Assembly (NCBI GenBank): GCA_032164245.1
Contig: JAVMKO010000003.1
Span: forward strand, 83,000,390-83,064,389
Reading direction: 5' to 3'
Length of the DNA: 64,000 bases
DNA from: Sternotherus odoratus
Lineage: Eukaryota; Chordata; Testudines; Kinosternidae
Made by a program: the position numbers and the translations under genes. The notes beneath the pieces are model-generated. The model ran no database searches. It was not told the origin of the DNA and worked only from the letters and a program-made list of their open reading frames with translations. Shown piece after piece: positions 34,038 to 42,253 of this stretch; position 1 is the first letter of the stretch, and the number at the start of each line of letters is the position of its first letter.

Positions 34038-36378
34038 TAGGGGGTTGCCTTGGCCCCTGGTTCTGCTGGCCGTTGCGGGATGAAGAACGGGGTCTCCCTC
34101 TATTGATTCCCCTTCCTCCCCTTCGATTTATGTCTCGCCTGGGAACTGGTTGGTATGGCCGAGGCTGTTGTACTTGTGGTGGCCTGAAAGGGCGCCTGAC
34201 CGTTTGAGGGGTATGAAGGCCTAATGACCTAAGCATCGCCCTAGAATCCTTCATAGAATGAAGTTTTTTGTCCGTATCCTCGGAAAATAGTCCCTGCTTA
34301 TCAAAGGGCAGGTCTTGGATGGACGCCTGGACGGGAGGAGGGATGCCTGAAACCTGGAGCCATGCCCCCCTTCTCATTACTATCCCAGTAGCCATTGATC
34401 TGGAGGCTGAGTCTGCGGAATCAAGCGCGGCCTGCAGTGCCGCCCTGGAGATCACCTTGCCCTCCTCCAGGATAGCCGTGAACTCCGGCGACGAGTCCTT
34501 GGGAATCTTCTCCTGGAACTTGCCTAGTGCAGCCCAAGAATTAAATGCGTAACGGCCTAGTGCTGCCTGTTGGTTCGCAATTTTGAGCTGCAGGGAGGCC
34601 GACGAGTACACTTTTCTGCCGTATAAATCTAGTTTTTTTGCATCCTGAGATTTGGGTGTGGGTCCTGTGTGACCCTGCCTCTCCCTATGATTTACTGCGT
34701 CCGCCACCAGGGAGCCCGGTGGTGGATGAGTGAACAAATGTTCGTAGCCTGCTCGAGGAGCGAAATAACGGCGTTCCACCCCTTTTGCCGTTGGTGGAAT
34801 CGAGGCAGGCGTCTGCCACAGAGTGTTTGACATTGTGTTGATCTTTTTGAGGAACGGGAGGGCGATTCTCTTGGGCCCGTCCGGAGAAAGGATGTCCACT
34901 GTTGGATCTTCCTCCTCCTGCACTTCCTCAGTCGTGAGGTTCAAGTTATGGGCTACTCTCCTTAAGAGGTCCTGATGCCCTTTTACGTCCATCGGTGGTA
35001 GTCCGGACGTCGAGGAGCCCGCCACTGCTTCGTCCGGAGAAGAGGAGGACGAAGTGGCGAACGGTGGCTCCTCTTGGGCAAGGTCCCCGGTGGGTGGGGC
35101 CGTTATCGAGGCAGCCGAGGAGTGATGACCCATGGGGCCTTCGTACTGGCCCAAACCTGACGGACCCGGTACCGGTTCCTCTCCCTCCACCTCCGGTGGA
35201 GGTCTGGATACAGTAGCCGAAATAGGGCCTCGTGGCACCGCAGGAAGGGACATCGTCACTGATGGTGGTCCTTGTGTCTGAAACGCCCACGGGGGCCAGA
35301 AGGGCCACTGCACTGGGCCTGGGTTCTGCTGAGTCCAAGTTGTCGAGTGGGGGGAGCGACGGTGCCGTGAGCGGTGCCGGTCTGATCTGTGAGAATGGTA
35401 GCTACGGCTCGATCTATGAGATGGTGCCCCGGTGCGGTGACTGCGGCTCGAACGTGACGACGCGCCGGACTCCGACGCCGAGCTGGGCCATGGCGGTGCC
35501 GTGCCCTCCGGTGCCATGATGTATCTTTGGTACATCGTAGGCTTCCCGGGACAGGCCATCGGTGCCGGTGGAGGTAGCGGGGTGTCGACTCCCGTAGCCC
35601 GTGGCGGTGCCGGGGTCGTGCGGAAGTCCGGTGCCGTCTGCGCTGGGGCGAAGGAAGCTCCCGGTGCCGGTGCCGACTGCATCGGAGGGATTAAGGGAGT
35701 GACCGGCCCAGACGGTGCCGGTGTCCCATGTGGCGCCGGTGTCGTCGCTGGCACCGGGTCCAGGAACGGCGGGACTGTGAGAGGTGGTACCGTACCAGCT
35801 CCGTCCGCTGACTCAATCAAATCCCGTGCCGCTTCGAAAGTCTCCGGGGTCGACGGCGCCGGGAAGTCCTGGAGGTGCCCGTGCAGCGCTGCACCATCTC
35901 CCGATGCGTGCGCGCGCACCGGGCCAGACACCAGCGGCACCCCACGGGACTCATCTGCGTGGCCCTGGGTGTGCCGGGTCTTCGCCTTGGCCTTACGGCC
36001 TGGCGATCTGCCCCTTTGCTTCTTAGGCGGCACCGGCGATTGAGAGCGGTGCCGTCTGGGGCTCGCAGTGCGTAGTGGGGACCGGTGCCGGTGCGAGTTT
36101 CCTTTCCTCGGCACCGCCGGGTCCCGTACCGAGGCCGGAGCGCTTCGAGCTACCTTGGATGAGAGATCCCCCTGAGGCTGGAGAGCGGACTCCATAAGGA
36201 TTAAGCGCAGGCGATGATCTCTCTCCTTCTTTGTCCTAGGTTTGAAGCTCTTGCAGATTGCGCAGCGCTCGGACTGATGGCCCTCGCCCAGGCACTTCAA
36301 GCACTTCGTGTGGGGATCACTGTTTGGCATAGGCCTCCCACAGTGCTCGCAGTTTTTGAAGCCCGGCGCACCAGGCAT
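34018..36378 (-). CDS. DIRS gag-like ORF
   Basis: 786 codons from the ATG at 36376-36378. N-terminal zinc motifs: C10-x2-C13, then a CCHC knuckle C26-x2-C29-x4-H34-x4-C39 with C42 following. The middle is Pro/Ala-rich with an Arg/Ser-rich tract (SSRSYHSHRSDRHRSRHRR, around residue 340). The C-terminal half is conserved with the older copies (KGHQDLLRRVAHNLN, KLHSMKDSRAMLRSLGLHTP). Presumed nucleic-acid-binding structural protein. The high-GC middle (CCGGTGCC-type repeats at 35540-36120) encodes the Pro/Ala region. Start chosen as the first ATG after the AT-rich leader. Confidence 0.88.
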   Translation of the reverse strand: MPGAPGFKNCEHCGRPMPNSDPHTKCLKCLGEGHQSERCAICKSFKPRTKKERDHRLRLILMESALQPQGDLSSKVARSAPASVRDPAVPRKGNSHRHRSPLRTASPRRHRSQSPVPPKKQRGRSPGRKAKAKTRHTQGHADESRGVPLVSGPVRAHASGDGAALHGHLQDFPAPSTPETFEAARDLIESADGAGTVPPLTVPPFLDPVPATTPAPHGTPAPSGPVTPLIPPMQSAPAPGASFAPAQTAPDFRTTPAPPRATGVDTPLPPPAPMACPGKPTMYQRYIMAPEGTAPPWPSSASESGASSRSSRSHRTGAPSHRSSRSYHSHRSDRHRSRHRRSPHSTTWTQQNPGPVQWPFWPPWAFQTQGPPSVTMSLPAVPRGPISATVSRPPPEVEGEEPVPGPSGLGQYEGPMGHHSSAASITAPPTGDLAQEEPPFATSSSSSPDEAVAGSSTSGLPPMDVKGHQDLLRRVAHNLNLTTEEVQEEEDPTVDILSPDGPKRIALPFLKKINTMSNTLWQTPASIPPTAKGVERRYFAPRAGYEHLFTHPPPGSLVADAVNHRERQGHTGPTPKSQDAKKLDLYGRKVYSSASLQLKIANQQAALGRYAFNSWAALGKFQEKIPKDSSPEFTAILEEGKVISRAALQAALDSADSASRSMATGIVMRRGAWLQVSGIPPPVQASIQDLPFDKQGLFSEDTDKKLHSMKDSRAMLRSLGLHTPQTVRRPFRPPQVQQPRPYQPVPRRDINRRGGRGINRGRPRSSSRNGQQNQGPRQPPNARPNF

Positions 36379-36555
36379 GCCCCGGGGCGAGGACTGATAG
36401 GAACACTCTATCCTATCTAATAACTACTAACACTTAACACTACTTAGAACTATCTTATCTAAGAACTGCTAACACTTAACACTAATCTAACAACTATCAA
36501 AGGGTTGGGATACCGCTACGATCTAAAGGGGATTCCAGCTAACCGTCATGGGCGG
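36379..36555 (-). other. DIRS 5' leader
   Basis: Between the right terminal repeat and the gag ATG, with repeated CTAACACTTAACACTA phrases (plus strand, 36421-36485). Similar CTAAC-rich leaders occur in the relics near 37805-37860 and 45160-45210. No function assigned. Confidence 0.6.
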
Positions 36556-36735
36556 GAAGAAGGAACTGAGCGGGGAAGGGTCGACAGGGGCATATATACA
36601 GTGCTATAAGGGCGCCACTCCAGGGGTCGCCCCTGCCGACCCTACGGGTACCGCTGGGGAAAACTTTCCGGGACCGTGCATGCGCGGTGCGCACACACTT
36701 GTGGGAATGGACATGAGCAAGCACTCGAAGAAGAA
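36556..36735. repeat. DIRS inverted terminal repeat, right
   Basis: Ends GACATGAGCAAGCACTCGAA then GAAGAA. Reverse complement of 30711-30889 with a few differences near the tip (GAGTGCTT against GAGATGTGTT). As the element's 5' end it probably holds the promoter; TATATA occurs near 36593. Confidence 0.92.
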
Positions 36736-38113
36736 CCACAGGTTCAGATGCCACCAACGTTAATGGAGGAGGGGCTGTGCTTGTATGTGGCAGCTCAGCA
36801 GCCGTGTCTCATACAGGGTTCTCAGGGGCCCTAGGGGTGTAGCGTGACAGTGATGTTGCTTATGGAGGGCACGGGGGGGGGGGGGAGGGGGAGGATCCAA
36901 CACTACCAATACCAGCCTAGTTCCCTGACCCTGAGCCTGGTGGTAGGTCCAAGGCATCCAAAGGGGGGAGGGATAGCTCAGTGGTTTGACCATTGGCCTG
37001 CTAAACCCAGGGTTGTGAGTTCAATCCTTGAGGGGGCCATTTAGGGATATGGGGCAAAAATAGGGATTGGTCCTGCTTTGAGCAGGGAGTTGGACTAGAT
37101 GATCTCCTAAGGTCCCTTCCAACTCTGAGGTTCTATGATTCTATGTACTGGGCCTGCCGCTGCGATGGCCAAATCATGGCTGGTACTGGTTGTTCAACTG
37201 GCCTACAGTGCCGGGATCAGTGCCTGGACAAGGAGCAGTGATGGCTGCGTCAGGAGACAGAAGATTCAGACTGACACGTATTCTGTACCTGACCACAAGG
37301 GAGCGGAGGCCAACCATGCCAGCGAGTGGTATCGAGGAGACGGAGACCAGCACTGCAACATCATGGGCTTCCCCCCCAATAATGAATCAATGGTGGTGCT
37401 GCCATCAGTGCTGCAGCGGATGTCGGAGCCATCCACGGTGCCGGGCTTGATGTCGCAGTCTTATGGCACCTGGTGGCACTGGCCTTGCAGGCTGGGGGGG
37501 AGCAGTGCCGGTGCTCCCTAGCAGAGTCCCTCCTCGGTGCCGTAACATCCCGCCCTCAGGCCAGTATGCTGAGCACTGAGGATGCCAATGTCGGCCCTGG
37601 CTGAGGCTGAAGGGCCAACTCCATCAGGAGGAGCTTCAGACAATAGTCCCTCTCCCTCTTCGTCCTGGGTCTGAAGCCCTTGCAAATTGGGCACTTGACT
37701 GATGGCCCTCCCTGAGGCACTTGTAGGCATAGATTTCGCACCTCTCACACTTCTTAAACTCCTGCAATGGAGGCAAAGGAGAGCCGGGGAATGCCCCCTG
37801 AAGTAAGCTAACTGATCTATAACTATTAACAACTAATTAACTAACAACTGTTTACACAAAAATAAGGGAACCACTAGGCAATGCACTTGCAGATGCAGGA
37901 GACTGAGCTATTCCAATGACCGCCACAGGCAGTAAGAAAGAACTGAGCAGGCAGTGGGTCAGCAGGGTCATATATACACCGCCATATAGGCACCATTCTA
38001 GGGGTCTAAACAGCCGACCGACAAGTACCGCTAGGGGAAAAGCTTTCTGGTGATCGTGCATGCGGCGCACACGCCTATTGGAATGTACATGAGCAATCAC
38101 TCAAAGAAGAAAA
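36736..38113 (-). mobile_element. Older DIRS relic, 5' arm with terminal repeat and gag start
   Basis: The outer end 37925-38113 is a decayed terminal repeat (plus strand GAATGTACATGAGCAATCAC, TCAAAGAAGAA). A gag start follows at about 37556-37790, reading CPICKGFRPRTKRERDYCL in place of CAICKSFKPRTKKERDHRL. The rest of gag (36736-37520) is broken by stops and by a SINE at 36963. Continues at 29980-30679 beyond the younger element. Confidence 0.85.
36963..37145 (+). mobile_element. Turtle tRNA-derived SINE (Cry type)
   Basis: Starts GGGGGGAGGGATAGCTCAGT with box A (TAGCTCAGTGG) and box B (GGTTGTGAGTTCAATCC), followed by GGGGGCCATTTAGGGATATG and ending CTATGATTCTATG. This is the pol III SINE known from cryptodiran turtles (recalled consensus). 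It sits inside the older DIRS gag, so it inserted after that element. Confidence 0.92.
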
Positions 38114-38198
38114 AGGTTTTTTTAGTTTTTTTTTAAAGAAGGCTCTTCCAGAGAGCCTGATAACCTGGCCTAATACTGTAAAATAATTGATTGGTTAC

Positions 38199-38329
38199 CT
38201 GTTTCTGGATTCCAAACATATGCTATACCGTCTTCACTTCCAGAAAAAAGAAATGTCCCACATGGTGTTAAGGTACTGTGAATCTTCTCTCGATAGTTTG
38301 TGGCACCTATGTATTTCTTTGTAGCCAAG
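38199..38329 (-). CDS. AHI1: AHI1 exon k: WD40 blade
   Basis: 131 nt, entering with one base and leaving with one. The acceptor is TTTTTAG and the donor ACAG|GTAACC. Encodes [40 protein letters not shown] and PETG, almost residue for residue the human [21 protein letters not shown] block. The following intron contains the nested DIRS elements. Confidence 0.96.
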
Positions 38330-39125
38330 CTAAAAATAAAGAATAGTCTGAGTGTAGCAATTACTTTCATAACAGACAAAATCTCCCATACCTCACATAT
38401 AAATTTTCTGCTAAATAAATAATAGTAGCTCAATATCTTGTATCTAAAGTAGCCATCAGTGCACTGAACACTTATTCATTGCATGTCCCATGTTCTCCCT
38501 CAAACTCTTTCCTTTCCTGGCTTTTATAACGGCACTTTTCTCTTTGATAGTGGAGACTTCTTGGGAGATGGATTGCCTAAGCCAATGGGAGAATGCCTCC
38601 TGCTGGTGAAGGTAACGTCTACGCTGAAGCATAGTGGCACTGCTGTAGCATTTTAAAGTGTAGATATACCCTAAGAGTAAAATTTCTACTGGGGCCTAAG
38701 TGACTGAGGCTCCTAAGTCCCACTAAAAGTCAATGAACCAACCTAAGTAACTAAATAATGTTTTAAAGGGACCTGGGAGACCTGGATTAAAATCCCTGCT
38801 CTGCTGAAGATTTCCTGTATGAGGCTGGACTTCCTGAGTGACATTGAAAAGTCAATGACATAGTAAGTGGCTAAATAATTTTTTTTAATGAGACTTAAGC
38901 ACTTTTGGAAATTCTAACTTACAGGACATGTCCAATGTTACAAAAGAAGCCTGTGGCAGAGCAAGGATTTATACTGAGGTCTCCCAATTCCCAGTCTAGC
39001 ACTGTAACTATTGGACCATCCTTCCTTTTTTAAGTATGTATTTAATAATTTTAAAACATTTTATTGCCATGATGAGTCAACTTGAGATACAGAAATCTAT
39101 GCATTGACTGCAAAAAACTACTTAC
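38330..39125. other. Intron with SINE-like and MITE fragments
   Basis: 38600-38690 resembles a MITE end (GTGTAGATATACCCTAAGAG). 38760-39020 holds MIR-like phrases (GGAGACCTGGATTAAAATCC, GAGCAAGGATTTATACTGAG). No exon support. Confidence 0.5.
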
Positions 39126-39244
39126 ATTCTGAGATCCATAATTCTCAGAGCACTGTCTTTGGCATGGATTAATAAACGTCTTCCATTTGGATGTACCTCT
39201 AAATGATTTATTGGAGTCCCTTTAATATCATTTTCTTTTATTTC
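39126..39244 (-). CDS. AHI1: AHI1 exon j: WD40 blade
   Basis: 119 nt, entering in phase 0 and leaving with two bases. The acceptor is CATTGTAG and the donor GAAT|GTAAGT. Encodes [39 protein letters not shown], matching human [39 protein letters not shown]. Confidence 0.95.
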
Positions 39245-39921
39245 CTACAATGAAAAAATGAAGTTTATTGTAATGCAAGACTAATTTGATAGGAAACAAA
39301 GGTAAGAATGTGTCACTATGGTATTAACTCATGAAATTGGCAGGGGGCAGTGCAAGGAAAGATTAAATGCAGTTTAAAAAAACCTCAAGCCATTTTAAAA
39401 AGCAAACACTGGTTCCTAGACAAGACACTCTATCCCAAATCAAGTTTCCACAGCTAAATGACAGATCCTATTATAACGATGAAATCCTGAAAACCAGAGT
39501 TGATAACAGAAATGCTGACAAGACATTAACCATAGGAGTGTGAACAAAGCTACTTTGACAAGATACCTAGTCTGTTATTTAAATTCTATCTATGGAAGTA
39601 CAAACAACACATTACTGTGTGCAATTACAATGCTACCAATTCTCAAACATTTGTTGTAGAAGCTGGTGCTAGAAATAAGCATTTACATTCTCTACTTACA
39701 GTATCATATTTAAAACTGTGACAAAAATCTAGAAATCCCCAGCCAGTGAATCACAGCATGTTTTATCAGCCGTTTGTAAAGTGTTAACAAGACATTTAGG
39801 GGAAATTTACTTTCCAACCACGCGAAAGTGACAAGAAAAAGTAATTAAATGCAAATTAGATGGCTAGATTTGAAACCACTTTACATAAAAGTTATCTTGC
39901 TAATTAAAAATATTTGTATAC
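39245..39921. other. Intron, nothing recognised
   Basis: Short AHI1 intron between the 39922-40025 and 39126-39244 exons. No repeats identified. Confidence 0.6.
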
Positions 39922-40025
39922 CTTATTAATACCCCAGTGTTGGACTGGATGTTGAGAACTTCCTTTGACAAAGGTATTCCAAACTATAATCAGCCCTGAG
40001 CTGTCTCCTGAAAACATGTGAAGTC
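39922..40025 (-). CDS. AHI1: AHI1 exon i: WD40 blade
   Basis: 104 nt, entering with two bases and leaving in phase 0. The acceptor is TTTTACAG and the donor AATAAG|GTATAC. Encodes LHMFSGDSSGLIIVWNTFVK, then SSQHPVQHWGINK; human has [20 protein letters not shown]...HHWTINK. It joins the preceding 44583-44812 exon directly in frame (…CFDAE-G-LHMF), so no extra exon is required between them. Confidence 0.95.
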
Positions 40026-40429
40026 CTGTAAAATAATAATTACACTTATGTAGTATTAACAGCAAGACTTTGAAACCATATTAAATGAACAACAGGGGAT
40101 GTGTGAGCTAGAGACATCTCCAAACTTAAATATACATTGGAAACTCTGTCTTATCAGTCTATTAACAGTTTTATAGTAATTTCCACATTCATGGATATAT
40201 TATAAACTGAATTATTACATCAAATATTTGATCATCAATGTTTTGCTTCCATTTTCCCCACTTAATGCAGGGTAGTCAAAAAGTCTAAATTTTGCTTATA
40301 ATACATCAAGGAAGTCAGTATCGTAAATTCCAAACAGAATAAAAATGTAAATACTGTAATACTTAGACTGTTTTTCACTTCAATGCTAAGTTGGTTTTAT
40401 TCAATGTCTTTGCTTTTTAGTATTGTCTT

Positions 40430-40510
40430 CTAGGGTGTGATCCAAAGGTCACTGAAATCAATGGAAGTCTTTCCACTGACTTCAATGGGCCTTAGATCAG
40501 ACCTTATTCA
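40430..40510. repeat. Small palindromic repeat
   Basis: GTGATCCAAAGGTCACTGAA, TCAATGGAAGTC and TTCAATGGGCCTTAGATCAG form a loose hairpin. A related palindrome lies at 59483-59550 (GGGCCTGATCC...GGATCAGCCCC). Widely repeated phrase in reptile DNA. Confidence 0.6.
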
Positions 40511-40703
40511 TAACTATCCAGTGAAGACCCTCGCTGAGAACAAGTTGGACAAGAGCAAATGCAAATTTCCCTCCAATTGTTGCCTTTCAACAGCTGCTCT
40601 TAAACCAATAGTTTACATCATTGTAAACAATGAAGTAAACAGCTATGGTCAGCTGCCATGCCTATCACAAAAATAACCATCTACATTTTCATGAAATACC
40701 TAC

Positions 40704-40748
40704 CTGAAAAATCCAGATTCCAAAATACAAATGTTCCATCTTTTGATG
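40704..40748 (-). other. Candidate 45-nt cassette exon or WD-like decoy
   Basis: Within the AHI1 intron between the exons at 44583-44812 and 39922-40025, a 45-nt minus-strand segment has a plausible acceptor (CCCACTCACACAG) and a strong donor (TTCAG|GTAGGT). It is open in the frame set by both neighbours (one base in, two out), so its inclusion would keep frame. The reading ASKDGTFVFWNLDFS resembles a WD40 strand (S-x-DGT-x3-FW). Human AHI1 as remembered has no such insert, and it would disturb a propeller blade. It could be chance, a remnant of a duplicated exon, or a rare alternative exon. Confidence 0.25.
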
Positions 40749-41037
40749 CTGTGTGAGTGGGAAACTCCTCCACTCATTTCCATCCAGCTACGCATTTTAG
40801 AATGTCTCTCCAACACCTCTTCCTGGATGTCTTGCCACCAACAGTCTTAATACTGTTAAAACTGAACTCCTTATCTCTGATTCCAAACCCTCACCATTCT
40901 CCGTTATTGCTGAAAAGTTCACCATCCTCCCAGTTCCCCAAGCTGTAACCTAAGACCTTGTCAATGCTACAGGTTACTTTGGTATAACTTATGTTTGAAT
41001 AATTCACACCTGAGTGACATAAGTTATACTTACCTAA

Positions 41038-41767
41038 GGGTATGTCTTCACTACAGCAGTAGGTCGATTTCCCTTAAGTCGATTTTCTAAAGTAGGCTTT
41101 ATGAAGTTGACTTAGTGCGTCCCCACAAAGCACAGCAGGTCGACAGTGTCTGTCCTTAGAACTTTTGCAAGGGTCGACATAGCCAGCATTGCACTGTGGG
41201 TAGATATCCCACCGTGCCGGGAGTCCTCAGCAGGCACCACCTTTCGGGGCAGCCAGCCCTAGGCCGAGCAGCTCCATGGCCCCTGTGCCCACCCGAGCAG
41301 CCCCGCGCCGGCTTCCCCGTGCAGCTCTGTGTCCCCCCATGCCCGCCCGAGCAGCTCCGCGGACCCCCCCGTGCTCGGGCGGGGGGTATGGGGGGGTCCG
41401 GCGCGGAGCTGCTCGGGCGGGCACGGGGGGTCCGCGGAGCTGCTCGGGCGGGCGGGGGAGAGCCGGCGCGGAGCTGCTCGGGCGGGCACGGGGGGTCCGC
41501 GGACCTGCTCGGACTGGTGGCTTGTCCCCTGGGGAGCTAACGGGCATTGTGGAAGGTCGCAGGCTTAAAGTCACATGCATCCTCACTAGTTCACAATCGA
41601 CCCAGAGAGAGGTCAATTTCAGCTACTCCTCTCGTTAGGGAGGAGTACAGAAGTCGATTTTAAGGTCTCTTTAAATCAACTTTAAGGGCATGCATGTGAG
41701 GACGGGTACAGGCTTAAATCGACTTTAGCTTGCTAAAGTCGACGTTAAGCCCTAGTGGGGACCAGGC
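41038..41767. mobile_element. PIF/Harbinger MITE with GC-rich core
   Basis: 730 bp. The left end is GGGTATGTCTTCACTAC; the right end reversed is GCCTGGTCCCCACTAG. Flanked by TAA on the left and TTA on the right (TWA target, one mismatch). Phrases such as AAGTCGATTTTAAGG and AGGAGTACAGAAGTCGATTT are shared with the Harbinger element at 10771. The core (41260-41520) is a CpG-rich inverted repeat. Confidence 0.8.
41260..41520. repeat. CpG-rich inverted minisatellite
   Basis: Repeats of GAGCTGCTCGGGCGGGCACG with GGGGGTCCGCG on the right half and their reverse complements (CCCGAGCAGCTCCGCGGACC) on the left half, with the centre near 41385. Creates many spurious open frames on both strands. Confidence 0.9.
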
Positions 41768-42253
41768 TTAGGTGCTAGTCTAGACAGCACTATGCTCGTG
41801 GGAGAGCGTCTCTCACCAACATAACTACCACCTGTTTCGGAGACAGGAATTATTAAGCTGACGGGAGAGCTCTCGTCTGTCGGCTTAGAGCGTCTCCACC
41901 ACAAGCGCTATAGCATCGGTGCAGCTGTGCCCCTATGAGTACTATAGTGTAGATGTAGCCTAAGAGTCATCTTAAACTCCAGTCTCAGTGACCTAGAGTA
42001 TCTCTCATCCTGATTACTGCATCACCATCTTCTTTGCCATCCCTATATTATACTTACTCATCTAATCCACACAAAAGGTAGCCATTAAGATTTTCCTTGC
42101 CTGTTTTTCAGACCAGGTCATCTTCCTCCTCTTTGAATCCCTCCATGGGTTCTCTCCTTCTCCACCATATTAGATCCAAATGTCTGGTCTTTGCCTTGAA
42201 GTCACTACATCTTTCTACCTCTTCCTACTTATCACACTCTGTCTTTTTTTCTA

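Larger units (their letters stand above)
30680..36735 (-). mobile_element. Apparently intact DIRS-like tyrosine-recombinase retrotransposon
   Basis: 6.06 kb with three long minus-strand open frames: gag (786 codons), reverse transcriptase/RNase H/methyltransferase-like (647) and an ORF ending in a tyrosine recombinase (964). It carries inverted terminal repeats (30711-30889 and 36556-36735) and an internal complementary region (30924-31027) made of the reverse complement of the left end joined to that of the right end, the hallmark of DIRS elements, which replicate through a circle. No target duplication is seen, as expected for recombinase integration. Flanks are ...CCCCTGGC on the left and CCACAGGTTC on the right, both in the gag of an older DIRS copy. 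It lies in an AHI1 intron in the sense orientation. No frameshift or stop was seen in the key domains, suggesting recent activity. Confidence 0.93.
40962..41955. mobile_element. MITE split by a Harbinger MITE
   Basis: Left part 40962-41034 (TGGTATAACTTATGTTTGAA, TGACATAAGTTATACTTACC) and right part 41768-41955 (AAGCTGACGGGAGAGCTCTC, GTGCAGCTGTGCCCC, TATAGTGTAGATGTAGCCTA). Another copy of the right part lies at 53385-53590. The younger Harbinger MITE at 41038 sits in the middle. Confidence 0.6.
40755..42250 (+). mobile_element. L2-like LINE remnant, broken by MITEs
   Basis: Plus-strand pieces read like the C-terminal part of L2-type reverse transcriptases: 40800-40960 (LQHLFLDV, KLNSLSLIPNPHHSP) and 42060-42250 (FESLHGFSP in the position of the usual SLHWLPV). 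Further similar sequence continues at 44055-44170, after the long-TIR transposon. Many stops. Assignment is by weak similarity only. Confidence 0.45.

Noticed and set aside
35501..36043. 180-codon plus-strand frame rich in Gly/Ala
   Set aside because: Antisense shadow of the GC-rich Pro/Ala part of the DIRS gag.
36963..37145. Genuine tRNA gene (boxes A and B visible)
   Set aside because: The sequence continues into the turtle SINE body and CTATGATTCTATG tail, and no cloverleaf acceptor pairing was found.
41196..41640. Several overlapping long open frames on both strands
   Set aside because: Caused by the GC-rich palindromic minisatellite, which lacks stop codons. The repeated peptide is the minisatellite unit.
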